A stretch of 35,582 bases of DNA from an uncultured bacterium (GCA_903859215.1 CAIOLW010000122.1:1-35582), one strand, 5' to 3'. Shown: positions 9,033-18,139, numbered from the stretch's first letter. Translations and numbers: made by a program. The notes: generated by a model not told the origin, from the letters alone.

Positions 9033-10417
9033 TGACCGGCGCGACCACCCTGCACGTGCGCAGCATCAGCCACAAGACCGCGCCGACGGCCATCCGCGAG
9101 CGCGCGCACCTGACCGAGGCGCGCTCCGTCGAGTTGATGGACGCCCTCAGCGCCGGCGCCGCGAGCGAGCCCGCCTGCGTGTCGGTGATCCCCGTCTCGA
9201 CGTGCAACCGCACCGAGATCTACCTGGAAGTGAAGGAGGGCGCCGACCCGGACGCCATCCTGCGCGAGGCCCTGAGTGCCATCGGCGCCGAGGGCGAACT
9301 GTTCTTCTCCGAGCACGCGCTGCGGCTCGACGGCCTCGAGGCCATCGCGCACCTGTACCGGCTGGCCTCGGGCATGGAAAGCATGATGCTGGGCGAGCCG
9401 CAGATCACGGCCCAGCTGAAGGAAGCCTACCGGCTGGCCCGCGCCCACCACGAACCGGGACCGGGCCTGCTGCGCGCCTTCCAGGGCGCCTTCCGCGCCG
9501 GCAAGCGCGTGCGCACCGAGACCAGGATTTCGACCGGAGCGGTGAGCGTGGCCTTCGCCGCCGTCGAGCTGTCGCGCAAGTTCTTCGACCGCCTGGGCAA
9601 GCACCGGGCGCTGCTGGTGGGCGCCGGCGAGACCGGCGCGCTGGCCGCGCGGCACTTCCTGCAGCACGATATCGGCCACCTGACCGTGGTCAACCGCAGC
9701 TTCGAGCGCGCCGAGACGCTGGCCGCCACGCTGCGCGACGAGCAGTCGCGCCAGCTGGTCGAGGCCGACCTCAACATCGAGGGCGAGAGCGCCGCCGCCG
9801 CGCGCGCCATGCGCGGCCCCGACAGCCGCATCATCGCGCGGCCCTGGGACGAACTGGGGGCCGCCATCGCCCATGCAGACGTCGTGCTCAGCACGACGGG
9901 CGCCACCGACCCGGTCATCCTGCCGGCGATGGTCCAGGCCGCGGTGAAGGACCGCCACGGGCTGCCGCTGTTCATGCTGGACATCGCGGTGCCGCGCGAC
10001 ATCCACCCGGACGTCGCGAAGATCGGCAACGTGTTCGTGTTCGGGCTCGAGGACCTCGACGAGATCGTGCAGGGCAACCTGGCCGCGCGGCGCAACCAGA
10101 TCCCCCACGCCGAGCGCCTGATCGGCGAAGAGCTGGCCGAATTCGGCCAGTGGCTGGAAGACATCGACATGCGGCCGACCGTGGCCGAGTTCCGCGCCTA
10201 CCTGGAAGAGCTGAAGGACAAGCAGGTGGGGTTCGTCCGCAAGAAGCATTCGGACGAGATGGCCGACGAGGTCGACCGGAACCTGCAGCAGTTCATCAAG
10301 AAGGTGCTCGGGCGCTCGATGTCGACGCTGCGCAACTCCGATTCCCGCGAGGAGCGGCAGCGGCATCTCGAGACGCTGCGCCACCTGTTCTCCACCGAGG
10401 ATCGCGACGCCGACTGA
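9032..10417 (+). CDS. hemA: Glutamyl-tRNA reductase
   Basis: HemA reduces glutamyl-tRNA(Glu) with NADPH to glutamate-1-semialdehyde, the committed step of the C5 route. The 461-residue protein has the full three-part architecture: a catalytic domain with ISHKTAPTAIRE and the nucleophilic cysteine C58 in VSTCNRTEIY; the signature SMMLGEPQITAQLKEAY; an NADPH domain with ALLVGAGETGALAARHF; FMLDIAVPRDIHPDV; and a C-terminal helical dimerisation region. ATG 9032 shares one base with the preceding stop (TGATG), and GGGGAG at 9021-9026 is the ribosome-binding site. It is the last gene of the operon although it acts first in the pathway. The stop lies seven bases from a convergent gene with no obvious terminator between. 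Confidence 0.97.
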   Translation: MTGATTLHVRSISHKTAPTAIRERAHLTEARSVELMDALSAGAASEPACVSVIPVSTCNRTEIYLEVKEGADPDAILREALSAIGAEGELFFSEHALRLDGLEAIAHLYRLASGMESMMLGEPQITAQLKEAYRLARAHHEPGPGLLRAFQGAFRAGKRVRTETRISTGAVSVAFAAVELSRKFFDRLGKHRALLVGAGETGALAARHFLQHDIGHLTVVNRSFERAETLAATLRDEQSRQLVEADLNIEGESAAAARAMRGPDSRIIARPWDELGAAIAHADVVLSTTGATDPVILPAMVQAAVKDRHGLPLFMLDIAVPRDIHPDVAKIGNVFVFGLEDLDEIVQGNLAARRNQIPHAERLIGEELAEFGQWLEDIDMRPTVAEFRAYLEELKDKQVGFVRKKHSDEMADEVDRNLQQFIKKVLGRSMSTLRNSDSREERQRHLETLRHLFSTEDRDAD

Positions 10418-10424
10418 CGGACCG

Positions 10425-12164
10425 TCACCGCGCCGGCGCCGGCGCCGGCGCCCGCTCAGCCGCGGCCGTGACTATCGCCAGCAGGTCGCGCGCGCCCTCG
10501 TGTGACGGGTCCAGTTCCAGCGTCCGCCGGCAGCGCGCCGCGGCCTCCGCCCGGTCCCCCTGCCTCGCCGCCACCACCGCCAGGTTGTACTGCAGCGACG
10601 CGAGGTTAGGCCGCCTGCCCGCCGCCGCCAGCAGCACCGCCCGCGCCTCGTCCAGCCGCCCCTGCATGCCCAGCAGTGAGCCGAGGTTTTGCGACGCCTC
10701 ACAGAAGCCGGGATTCAGCCTCAATGCCGCCCGGTAACATTCTTCCGCCTCGGCGCCGCGCCCCAGCGCAGCCAGGATGTTCGCCTTGTTGAAGTTCGTC
10801 TCGCTGCGCGGATGAATGGCGATGGCGGCGTCCAGGTGCGACAGCGCCTCGTTCGGCTTGCCGGCGGCGTCGAGCAGCACGGCCAGGTTCTGGTGCGCCA
10901 GATCGTTGTCGCGCGTGACGGCCAGCGCGTGGCGCCACAGGTCCTCGCCGGTGCGCCAGGCGAACGTCTGCTTTCGGGCGCTCCCCGCAAGCATCCCGAC
11001 CGCGACGACAGCGACGATGATCGCCCCCACGCGCAGCGCCCGGCGCCCCGCCGTCGCCCGCTCCAGCGCCACGGCCGCGGGCACCCACAGCCCGATCGCC
11101 GCCAGGTAGACGTAGCGATCGCCCATCGGCAACTGGCCGCCCTGCACCAGGCCGATCGACGGCAGCAGGCAGGCCAGGAACCACAGCCAACCGAGGGCCA
11201 CCAACGGCGCGCGGCGGCGCTTCCACACCAGCAGCGCCGTCAGCGCCGGCCACAGCACACCCAGGGCGACGGCCACGGGCGCGGCCAGGCGCAATCCCGC
11301 TTCCGGGTAACGCGCGGCCAGGTTGTGGGGCCAGGCCAGGCGCGCCAGGTAGCGACCCACGCCGGCCGCGGCGTCGAGCACGCGTTGCCCGGCGCCGATG
11401 GCCAGGGGCGCGCCCATCTCGCCCGTGCGCGCGAAATTGACGGTGACCAGCGACACGCCGATGGCCGCGACCGCCAGCAGCGCCAGCAGCGGCAGGTCGG
11501 CGCGCCACGACGGGCGCCGGCCGGGAACCGCAGCCGGCGCGCGATGGTCCTCCCACAGCGACAGCAACAGCAGCAGCAGCGGCAGCACGACGGCCGCTGG
11601 CTTGGCCATCATCGCCAGCACGGCCAGGACGCCGGTCACGACCGTGCGCCGCGCGCCGGCCAACGACAGCCACGCCAGCACCGAACCCAGCAGGAACACG
11701 CCCATCAGCACGTCCTTGCGGGCGGTCACCCAGGCCACGGCCTCCACGTTGAGCGGATGCGCGCCGAAGAGCGCGGCAACCAGGGTCGCCGCGAACGTCC
11801 GGCAGCCCAGCCGACGGGCGATCAGGAAGACCAGCAGCACGTTGAGCAGGTGCAGGACAAGGTTGGTGCGGTGGAAGCCGCCGGGATCCGGCCCGAAGAC
11901 GGCGGCATCGAGCTGGAACGACCACCAGGTGGCCGGCACCCAGACGTCGCCGTGGCGCGCGCTCAGCGCCCAGCCCAGGTTCGCCGGCGTCAGCCCGCCC
12001 ATGACGTGCGCGTTCTGCTCCACGTAGAGGTCGTCGTCGAAGTTGACGAACTTGTACGAGGCGACGTCGCGATAGATGACCAGGGAAAGCACGAGCGGCA
12101 GCAGCACCGGCCACAGGGCCTGGAGCAGCGCGCGCGGGGAAAACTGGCGGCGGGCGGTGTTCAT
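10425..12164 (-). CDS. Polytopic membrane protein with C-terminal TPR repeats (TMTC/glycosyltransferase-like)
   Basis: The 579-residue protein has an N-terminal block of about ten membrane segments (to about residue 400) and a C-terminal block of four to five tetratricopeptide repeats (about 405-565), e.g. HQNLAVLLDAAGKPNEALSH and YRAALRLNPGFCEASQNLG. The N-terminal FVNFDDDLYVEQN, the TWWSFQLD region and FHRTNLVLHLLNVLLVF match the bacterial GT-C-like/TMTC group, whose DD-type acidic loop suggests lipid-linked sugar transfer. The substrate is unknown and activity is inference. The tail is alanine-proline low-complexity sequence from repeated GGCGCC. ATG 12164 has no clear Shine-Dalgarno sequence. 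It is transcribed toward hemA and has no functional link to its neighbours. Confidence 0.8.
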   Translation of the reverse strand: MNTARRQFSPRALLQALWPVLLPLVLSLVIYRDVASYKFVNFDDDLYVEQNAHVMGGLTPANLGWALSARHGDVWVPATWWSFQLDAAVFGPDPGGFHRTNLVLHLLNVLLVFLIARRLGCRTFAATLVAALFGAHPLNVEAVAWVTARKDVLMGVFLLGSVLAWLSLAGARRTVVTGVLAVLAMMAKPAAVVLPLLLLLLSLWEDHRAPAAVPGRRPSWRADLPLLALLAVAAIGVSLVTVNFARTGEMGAPLAIGAGQRVLDAAAGVGRYLARLAWPHNLAARYPEAGLRLAAPVAVALGVLWPALTALLVWKRRRAPLVALGWLWFLACLLPSIGLVQGGQLPMGDRYVYLAAIGLWVPAAVALERATAGRRALRVGAIIVAVVAVGMLAGSARKQTFAWRTGEDLWRHALAVTRDNDLAHQNLAVLLDAAGKPNEALSHLDAAIAIHPRSETNFNKANILAALGRGAEAEECYRAALRLNPGFCEASQNLGSLLGMQGRLDEARAVLLAAAGRRPNLASLQYNLAVVAARQGDRAEAAARCRRTLELDPSHEGARDLLAIVTAAAERAPAPAPAR

Positions 12165-12239
12165 CGGGCGAATATCGGGGAACGGCCGCGGGCCGTCAAC
12201 CGACGAGCGGCGGGGCGGGTGTCCCGAGCCCGAAGGGCA

Positions 12240-12557
12240 CTAGTCCCAGATGCCCAGCTCGGCGCGCGCGTCCTCGGTGGCGTCCACGCGCGGGTCCCAT
12301 GGCGGCGACCAGACGAGGTCGACGCCGCAGAACTTCACGCCGGGCATCCGCAGGACGGCGTTGCGGGCCGCCTCCATGATCTGCGGGCCCATCGGGCACA
12401 TCGGGCTGGTCAGGGTCAGGCCCAGGGTGACGTGCCCTTCCTCCGCCTCGATCTCGACCTCGCGGAGCAATCCCAGGTCGACGATGCTCAGGTTCAGCTC
12501 GGGGTCCATCACCGGGCGCACGGCCTCGATGACCGCCGCCTGCGTCAGCTTGTTCAT
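12240..12557 (-). CDS. sufT: SufT-like MIP18/DUF59 Fe-S maturation protein
   Basis: The protein is a single 105-residue MIP18-family (DUF59) domain with the family motifs VRPVMDPELNLSIVDLGL and TLTSPMCPMGPQI; the cysteine in the latter is the conserved reactive one. Family members assist Fe-S cluster delivery in bacteria and the cytosolic pathway of eukaryotes. It is the last gene of the suf operon, starting two bases after the sufU stop. GGAGG about eight bases upstream of ATG 12557 supports the start. Beyond the shared domain there is an acidic C-terminus ending ELGIWD. Aromatic-ring hydroxylation PaaD-type members share the fold, but the suf context makes SufT much more likely. Confidence 0.88.
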   Translation of the reverse strand: MNKLTQAAVIEAVRPVMDPELNLSIVDLGLLREVEIEAEEGHVTLGLTLTSPMCPMGPQIMEAARNAVLRMPGVKFCGVDLVWSPPWDPRVDATEDARAELGIWD

Positions 12558-12559
12558 CG

Positions 12560-13036
12560 TCAGGCCTCCGTGGTCGCCGGCGCCGCCGGTTTGCCTTCGC
12601 CCTCCGCGTCGAGCGCGGACAGCAACGTGATCCAGGGCAGCAGCGCGCATTTCACGCGTGCGGGAAACTTGCGGACGCCGGTCAGCACTTCGAGGTCGCC
12701 GGGATCCAGGTCGTCGGCCAACACGCCGTCGGCCGAATGCATCGCGGTGCGGAAGGCCTCGGCCAGCACGCGCACCTGCTCCGGCGTGCGGCCGGCCACC
12801 AGTTCGGCGAGGATGGAACTGCTCGCCGTGGCGATGGCGCAGCCGTGGCACTCCACGTGGGCGCCGGTGATGGCGCCGCCCGCGCAGGCCAGTTCCAGCA
12901 CGAGCTCGTCGCCGCACGAGGGGTTCTTGCCCTCGGCGCGCGCATCGGCCGGGCCCGGCAGCGGCTCGCGCCCCCGCGGGCTGCGGTGGTGGTCCAGGAT
13001 CACTTCCCGGTAGAGTTCGTCCATCCCTGTGTTCAT
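12560..13036 (-). CDS. sufU: SufU-type Fe-S assembly protein (sulfur acceptor)
   Basis: The 158-residue protein is in the NifU_N/IscU fold family. It has DELYREVILDHHRSPRG at the N-terminus, NPSCGDEL with the first metal-site cysteine and aspartate, HGCAIATASSSI with the second cysteine, and RVKCALLPW with the third. The roughly 20-residue insertion between the second and third cysteines and the lack of the IscU LPPVK motif identify SufU. SufU accepts persulfide from SufS through a zinc-ligand swap. ATG 13036 overlaps the sufS stop (ATGA, 13033-13036); ATG 13024 is an alternative that removes four residues. The C-terminus is an alanine/threonine-rich tail after the conserved domain. Confidence 0.93.
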   Translation of the reverse strand: MNTGMDELYREVILDHHRSPRGREPLPGPADARAEGKNPSCGDELVLELACAGGAITGAHVECHGCAIATASSSILAELVAGRTPEQVRVLAEAFRTAMHSADGVLADDLDPGDLEVLTGVRKFPARVKCALLPWITLLSALDAEGEGKPAAPATTEA

Positions 13037-14325
13037 GCCCCGAACACGCTCCTCGCGTAGCCGATGCCGTCGACCAGCGCGTCGATGTCGTCGTGCGAAT
13101 TGTACATGCCGAACGAGGCGCGGCTCGTCGCCACCACGCCCAGCCTGCGGTGCAGCGGCTGCGCGCAGTGGTGGCCGGCGCGCACGGCGATGCCCTGCGA
13201 ATCGAGCAGCTGCGCCATGTCGTGCGGATGCACCATCGGGTCGTGGAAGCTGACCAGGCCGCCGCGCTGCGCCGCGTCACGCGGGCCGAAGATCGTCAGG
13301 CCGCCCAGGCGCTCCAGGCGCTCGAGCGCGTAGCCGGTCAGCGAAATCTCGTGCTGCCGCAGGCGCTGCAGCGTGGCCTCGTCGATGGTGTCCAGCGCGG
13401 CGGGGAACGCCGCGGCCGCGCCCACGTTGGGCGTACCCGCCTCGAAGCGGTACGGGACGGCGGCCCAGGTGGCCGAGTCCATGGTCACCGTCTCGATCAT
13501 CTCGCCGCCGAACTCGACCGGCTGCAGGCGCTCCAGCGCCTCGGCCCCGCCAACCAGGAAACCCAGGCCCATCGGCCCGTAGGCCTTGTGGGCCGAGAAG
13601 ACCAGGAAGTCGGCGCCCAGCTCCGCGAAGGTGAAGGGCAGGTGCCCCACCGACTGCGCGGCGTCGACCACGACCAGCGCCCCGCGCCGGTGCGCGGCCG
13701 CCGCGATCTCGGCCACCGGGTTGATCGTGCCCAGCACGTTGGAGACGTGCGTCAGCGCCACCACGCGCGTACGCGGGGTCAGCAGCTGCGGCAGCCGCTC
13801 CAGGTCCAGTTCGCCGTCCGCGGTGACCGGCAGGTGCCGCAGCACCAGGCCCTCGCGGCGCGCGAGCTCGATCCACGGCACCAGGTTGGCGTGGTGCTCC
13901 ATCTCGGTGACGATGATCTCGTCGCCCGGCTTCAGCGACGAGCCGAGGCCGCCGGCGACCAGGTTCAGCGCCGACGTGGCGCCGCGCGTGACCACGACGC
14001 GCTCGCCGGGCACGCCCAGGAAGCGGCCGACGCGCGAACGGCACGCCTCGTACAGGTCCGTCGCCTCGACGCCCAATGTGTGCATGCCGCGATGCACGTT
14101 CGCGTTGTGCTCGCGGTAGTAGCGCGCCTCGGCGGCGATGACCGCGCCGGGCTTCTGCGTCGTGGCGGCGCTGTCCAGGTACACCAGCGGCCGCCCGTTG
14201 ACCTGCCGCTCCAGCAGCGGGAAGCGCTCGGAGAAGATGCGCCCGCAGCGCGAGCAGTCGCCCGCCTGGCCGTCGCAGGGCTCGACACCGGCAGGAGCCC
14301 GCAGGAAATCGCCGCGCGAGGTCAT
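13033..14325 (-). CDS. sufS: Cysteine desulfurase SufS (group II)
   Basis: SufS removes sulfur from cysteine to give alanine and an enzyme persulfide that feeds SufU. The 430-residue protein shows VYLDSAATTQKP, HRGMHTLGVEATD, the PLP lysine K247 in FLVFSAHKAYGPMGLG, and the persulfide cysteine C387 in VRAGHHCAQPLHRRLG, the group II arrangement. The frame stays open upstream through sufD, but ATG 14325 overlaps the sufD stop (ATGA) and has GGGAAGG upstream. Unusual is an N-terminal extension of about 28 residues before FSERFPLL, with three cysteines C17, C24 and C27 (CX6CX2C) that standard SufS proteins lack. It could be a small metal site or unstructured. Confidence 0.95.
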   Translation of the reverse strand: MTSRGDFLRAPAGVEPCDGQAGDCSRCGRIFSERFPLLERQVNGRPLVYLDSAATTQKPGAVIAAEARYYREHNANVHRGMHTLGVEATDLYEACRSRVGRFLGVPGERVVVTRGATSALNLVAGGLGSSLKPGDEIIVTEMEHHANLVPWIELARREGLVLRHLPVTADGELDLERLPQLLTPRTRVVALTHVSNVLGTINPVAEIAAAAHRRGALVVVDAAQSVGHLPFTFAELGADFLVFSAHKAYGPMGLGFLVGGAEALERLQPVEFGGEMIETVTMDSATWAAVPYRFEAGTPNVGAAAAFPAALDTIDEATLQRLRQHEISLTGYALERLERLGGLTIFGPRDAAQRGGLVSFHDPMVHPHDMAQLLDSQGIAVRAGHHCAQPLHRRLGVVATSRASFGMYNSHDDIDALVDGIGYARSVFGA

Positions 14326-15605
14326 GCCCCACCTTCCCTGATCGTCGCCAGCCGCGGGGCCGTGAACGACTCGACCATGGACCGCGCGTCGTCCGGCAGC
14401 CGGGCCAGCGTGTTCTCGAGGAACCCGCGCACGACCAGGCCCATCGCCTCGTGCGGGTCCAGGCCCCGGCTTCCAAGATAGAACAACTGCTCGGGATCCA
14501 CCGGCGCGATGGTCGCCCCGTGGCTGCAGCTGACTTCCTGGTTGTGGATCTCCAGTTCGGGGATGGCGTCGGCCCGCGCCCGTGACGACAGCAGCAGGTT
14601 GCGGTTCTCCTGGTACGCCTCGCAGTGCGTGGCGCGCTCCTCGATGCGGATCAGGCCGGTGTACGTCGACCGCGCCTGCTGCCCGGCGACCGCCTTGTAG
14701 TCGATGCGGCTGGTCGTATGTCCGGCCAGGTGGCGATGGCTGGTGTGCACGTCCGCGTGCTGTTTCCCGGCCACGAGCGCCACACCGACAATCTCGCTGT
14801 GCGCGCCGGCGCCGGCCAGGTCGGTCCCCAGTTCCAGCTTGGTTTCGTCGCCCCCGAACACGCCGCACACGGTCAGGATGTCGGCATCGGCCCCGGCCCG
14901 CGTCCGGACCGCGAGGTGGCCGCAGGTGCCCGGCTCCCAGACCTGCACCACGGCGTGGCGCACGCGCGCCCCGTCGGCCGCATTGATCACGGTGCTGCCC
15001 GCGACGCGCACGTCCGGCCCGCCGCCGGTATGATGTTCGACCAGCATTGCCTCGGCGCCGCGCCCGACATCCAGCCGCACCCGCGGCAACACGGCCGCCG
15101 CGGAGGCGTGCACGCGCACGTGGATCGGCCCGGCCAGCTTCACGCCGGCCGCCACCTGCAGGCCCACGCCCGTGTTCCAGGCCGCGTCGCCCAGTGCGGC
15201 GAAGAGGTCGCCCGCCGGCGCCCCGCCCGCGGCGAAGGGTTCGTCGGCCGCCGTGAACACCAGGGCGCCGACCGGCAGGTCCTCGGCCGTCTGCACGGCG
15301 GGCGCCTGCCCGGGCCACAGGTCGATGGTGACCGACGCTCCGGCCACGGGCGCCGCGGATGTCAAAACAATGTCGGTGGCCGGCGCGCCCGTCACGGACG
15401 CCGGCAGGAGCAGCGCCGGGTTCGTGAAGCGCCACAAGTGCCGCACGCGATCGGGCTCGGCGGCCTTCTCGTAGCGCGCCAGGGCCGCGAGCCGGCGCGA
15501 GACCTGCGCCGCGTCGCCGCCCAACGTCGCCGCCAGGGCCTTGAGCAATCCCTCGTCCAGCGCCGGCCGAGCCGACGCGATCACGGAAGTGGTGTCTTCA
15601 GCCAA
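14322..15605 (-). CDS. sufD: Fe-S cluster assembly protein SufD
   Basis: SufD is the beta-helix partner of SufB in the SufBC2D scaffold complex. The 427-residue protein has the SufBD core, with [20 protein letters not shown] and [20 protein letters not shown], then [10 protein letters not shown]. The histidine in SCSHGATI corresponds to the conserved SufD residue involved in cluster formation at the SufB-SufD interface. The N-terminal half is divergent, as usual. The start is TTG 15605, inside the end of sufB (eight-base overlap), with GGAGGG seven to eight bases upstream. The stop overlaps the sufS ATG. Gene order C-B-D-S-U-T is that of the minimal SUF operons of Gram-positive and many deep-branching bacteria. 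Confidence 0.94.
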   Translation of the reverse strand: MAEDTTSVIASARPALDEGLLKALAATLGGDAAQVSRRLAALARYEKAAEPDRVRHLWRFTNPALLLPASVTGAPATDIVLTSAAPVAGASVTIDLWPGQAPAVQTAEDLPVGALVFTAADEPFAAGGAPAGDLFAALGDAAWNTGVGLQVAAGVKLAGPIHVRVHASAAAVLPRVRLDVGRGAEAMLVEHHTGGGPDVRVAGSTVINAADGARVRHAVVQVWEPGTCGHLAVRTRAGADADILTVCGVFGGDETKLELGTDLAGAGAHSEIVGVALVAGKQHADVHTSHRHLAGHTTSRIDYKAVAGQQARSTYTGLIRIEERATHCEAYQENRNLLLSSRARADAIPELEIHNQEVSCSHGATIAPVDPEQLFYLGSRGLDPHEAMGLVVRGFLENTLARLPDDARSMVESFTAPRLATIREGGA

Positions 15606-17085
15606 CGGAACCCTCCATCTCCAGCTCGATCAGCCGGTTCAACTCGACGGCGTACTCCATCGGCAGTTCCTTCACGAACGGCTCGATGAAGCCGTTGACG
15701 ATCATCAGGCGCGCCTTGTCCGGGTCCAGGCCGCGGCTCTGCAGGTAGAACAGCTGCTCCTCGCCCACCTTCGAGACGCGGGCCTCGTGCTCGACGCGCA
15801 CGTCGGACTCGGCCACGTCCATCGTCGGGTAGGTGTCGGAGACGGCGTGCTCGCCGATCAGCAACGCATCGCACTCGACACTCGTCTTGCAGCCGTGTGC
15901 GCCGCGGTTGACCTTCACCAGGCCCCGGTAGCTGCTGCGGCCCTTGCCCTTGCTGATCGACTTGCTGACGATACGACTGGTCGTGTTCGGCGCCGCGTGG
16001 GTCATCTTCGCGCCCGCGTCCTGGTGCTGGCCGTTGCCGGCGAACGCGATCGACAGCACCTCGCCGTGCGCGCGCTCGCCCAGCAGCACGATCGCCGGGT
16101 ACTTCATCGTCAGCTTCGAGCCCAGATTGCCGTCCACCCACTCGACGACGGCGTCGGTGTGGGCGTGGGCGCGCTTGGTCACCAGGTTGTAGACGTTGGT
16201 CGACCAGTTCTGGATGGTCGTGTAGCGGATGTGGGCGCGATCCATCGCCACCAGTTCCACCACCGCCGAGTGCAGCGAGTCCGACGAGTACGTCGGCGCC
16301 GTGCAGCCTTCGATGTAGTGCACCGAGCTGTCCTCGTCGGCGATGATCAGCGTGCGCTCGAACTGCCCCATGTTCTCGGCGTTGATGCGGAAGTAGGCCT
16401 GCAGCGGGATGTCCACCTTCACGCCCTTGGGCACGTAGATGAACGAACCGCCCGACCACACCGCCGTATTCAGGGCCGAGAACTTGTTGTCGTTCGTCGG
16501 GATGATCTTCCCGAACCACTTGCGCACGATCTCGGGGTGCTCGCGCAGCGCCGAATCCATGTCCATGAAGATGACGCCCAGCTTCGTCAGGTCCTCGCGG
16601 ATGGAGTGGTAGACGACTTCGGACTCGTACTGCGCCGTGACGCCGGCCAGGAACTTGCGCTCGGCCTCGGGAATGCCCAGGCGGTCAAACGTCTTCTTGA
16701 TCTGCTCGGGAACATCGTTCCAGTCGCTGGCCTGCTCGCCCTGCGGCTTGATGTAGTAGTGGATGTTCTCGAAGTCGATGCCGTTCAGGCCCTCGGTGTC
16801 GCCCCAACGCGGCATCGGCTTGGCGCGAAAGGTGTCGAGCGCCGCGTGGCGGACTGCGCGCATCCAGTCCGGCTCGTTCTTCTTGCGCGAGATCATCTCC
16901 ACCACTTCATGGTTCAACCCCTTGGGGGCCTTCAGGAAGTAGTCTTCGGGGTCGTGGAAGCCGTACTTCGCCGTATAGTCGTCGTTGAGCGACGTCAGTT
17001 CGGCGCTGCGGGCGGCGCGGGCATCGGCCACAGCATTTGCGGCCACTGCGTTCGCGGTCCCGGACATTTCGTCGTCGCGGTTCAT
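15598..17085 (-). CDS. sufB: Fe-S cluster assembly scaffold SufB
   Basis: SufB is the main scaffold subunit on which SUF builds Fe-S clusters, with SufC as ATPase and SufD as partner. The 495-residue protein is strongly conserved: [69 protein letters not shown], and the C-terminal [20 protein letters not shown], which holds the cysteine acting in sulfur transfer and cluster binding. ATG 17085 overlaps the sufC stop (ATGA) and has GGGAG seven bases upstream. The first 25 residues are alanine-rich and not conserved. Confidence 0.97.
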   Translation of the reverse strand: MNRDDEMSGTANAVAANAVADARAARSAELTSLNDDYTAKYGFHDPEDYFLKAPKGLNHEVVEMISRKKNEPDWMRAVRHAALDTFRAKPMPRWGDTEGLNGIDFENIHYYIKPQGEQASDWNDVPEQIKKTFDRLGIPEAERKFLAGVTAQYESEVVYHSIREDLTKLGVIFMDMDSALREHPEIVRKWFGKIIPTNDNKFSALNTAVWSGGSFIYVPKGVKVDIPLQAYFRINAENMGQFERTLIIADEDSSVHYIEGCTAPTYSSDSLHSAVVELVAMDRAHIRYTTIQNWSTNVYNLVTKRAHAHTDAVVEWVDGNLGSKLTMKYPAIVLLGERAHGEVLSIAFAGNGQHQDAGAKMTHAAPNTTSRIVSKSISKGKGRSSYRGLVKVNRGAHGCKTSVECDALLIGEHAVSDTYPTMDVAESDVRVEHEARVSKVGEEQLFYLQSRGLDPDKARLMIVNGFIEPFVKELPMEYAVELNRLIELEMEGSVG

Positions 17086-17888
17086 GCGCGGCTCCCTTCG
17101 GGAATGGCAGCTTCTTCAGCCAGCCAGTCGTAGCCCCGCTCCTCGAGCGCGGTGACGAGTTCCATGCCGCCGGTGCGCACGAGGTGCCCGTTCATGAATA
17201 CGTGCACGACGTCCGGCTGCACATGGTTGAGGATGCGCTGGTAGTGCGTCACCAGCAGCAGGCCGTTGTCGGGCCCGCTCGCCAGGTTGATGCCGTCCGA
17301 CACGATCTTCAGCGCGTCGATGTCCAGGCCCGAGTCGGTCTCGTCCAGCAGGCTGAACGCCGGCTTGAGCAGCAGCATCTGCAGGATCTCCAGCTTCTTC
17401 TTCTCGCCGCCGGAGAACCCGTCGTTCAGGTAGCGCGTGATGAACGAGGGGTCGATGCTCATCGTCGCGAACGCCGCGTTCAGTTCCTGGCGGAAGGCGC
17501 GCACCGGGATCTCGGTCCCGCGGCGAGCTGCAAGCGAGGCGCGCAGGAAGTTGGCCACCGTCACGCCGGGCACTGCCACCGGATACTGGAAGCTGAGGAA
17601 CATCCCCCGCCGCGCCCGCATGTGCGGCTCCAGCGCGTCGACGCGCTCGCCGTTCAGCCAGATGTCGCCCTCGACGCGGTAGCTGGGATGGCCCATCAGG
17701 GCAGCGGCCAGGGTCGACTTGCCCGAACCGTTGGGGCCCATCAGCGCATGCTTCTCGCCCCGACGCACGGTCAGGTCGACGCCGCGCACGATCTGCTTCT
17801 CCGTGTCGCCGTCCTTGACGTAGACCTGCACGCCTCGGCAAGCGAAGACGACGGACGGGTGGTCGGGACTCAGCAGCTGGTCAGACAT
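17082..17888 (-). CDS. sufC: Fe-S cluster assembly ATPase SufC
   Basis: SufC is an ABC-type ATPase that drives the SufBD scaffold; despite the ABC fold it is soluble. The 268-residue protein shows Walker [10 protein letters not shown] (residues 51-59), the ABC signature [10 protein letters not shown], Walker [13 protein letters not shown], and a switch histidine in [28 protein letters not shown] is characteristic of SufC rather than of transporter ATPases. It is the first gene of the operon; ATG 17888 follows a leader of up to about 300 bases that is markedly AT-rich. GAGG about nine bases upstream is the ribosome-binding site. No Rrf2-type regulator gene (SufR/IscR) lies nearby. Confidence 0.97.
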   Translation of the reverse strand: MSDQLLSPDHPSVVFACRGVQVYVKDGDTEKQIVRGVDLTVRRGEKHALMGPNGSGKSTLAAALMGHPSYRVEGDIWLNGERVDALEPHMRARRGMFLSFQYPVAVPGVTVANFLRASLAARRGTEIPVRAFRQELNAAFATMSIDPSFITRYLNDGFSGGEKKKLEILQMLLLKPAFSLLDETDSGLDIDALKIVSDGINLASGPDNGLLLVTHYQRILNHVQPDVVHVFMNGHLVRTGGMELVTALEERGYDWLAEEAAIPEGSRA

Positions 17889-17945
17889 CTTGGGGCCTCG
17901 GGAGGTTGGGGGGTGGCCTCTAGCGCATTCTCATTCGGACACAAG

Positions 17946-17976
17946 CAAGTATACATAACAATATTCGTCAAGTATA
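17946..17976. repeat. Direct repeat CAAGTATA, two copies 23 bases apart
   Basis: Perfect 8-base copies occur at 17946-17953 and 17969-17976, with a seven-of-eight copy at 18027-18034. The 23-base start-to-start spacing is about two helical turns, which would place a bound protein on one DNA face. Each copy overlaps a minus-strand TATACT hexamer. These could be operator half-sites for a suf regulator or simply -10-like AT-rich words. Confidence 0.5.
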
Positions 17977-18004
17977 AGATGGATATTTGCCTGTGACGGG
18001 GGCG

Positions 18005-18080
18005 CGTTTTCGGCCCAAACACATCGCAAGTATCTATATCACAACATATTGTAAATTTAGACAATTATGTCCCGAAAACG
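18005..18080. repeat. Inverted repeat CGTTTTCGG ... CCGAAAACG
   Basis: Perfect 9-base arms lie at 18005-18013 and 18072-18080, enclosing 58 AT-rich bases that contain the third CAAGTATC word and the partial palindrome ACAACATATTGT (18041-18052). The arms do not extend further. The layout suggests paired binding sites flanking the divergent promoters more than an RNA hairpin, since the loop would be long. Confidence 0.45.
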
Positions 18081-18139
18081 GTTTGGCGCCTGCCGGGGCG
18101 CCGCGCGGATTGACAGGTCCTCCCGCCACAACGAGGTTA

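Noticed and set aside
10433-10451. Repeated GGCGCC near the end of the TPR gene as a terminator or recombination site
   Set aside because: It encodes the Ala-Pro tail of the protein, has no T-run in either direction, and is simple-sequence repetition.
12182-12196. ACGGCC-GCG-GGCCGT hairpin after the suf operon as an intrinsic terminator
   Set aside because: Six-base stem with a three-base loop and no T-tract on either strand; common by chance in GC-rich DNA.
17966-17971. Minus-strand TTGACG as the -35 of sufC
   Set aside because: Only 12 bases separate it from TATACT (17953-17948), too short for sigma-70, and at 17 bases the hexamer is TTGCTT.
18110-18139. TTGACA with a downstream hexamer as a confident promoter for the MFS gene
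   Set aside because: The -35 is perfect, but no acceptable -10 lies 16-18 bases downstream (GAGGTT/AGGTTA), so it is only mentioned inside the control-region entry.
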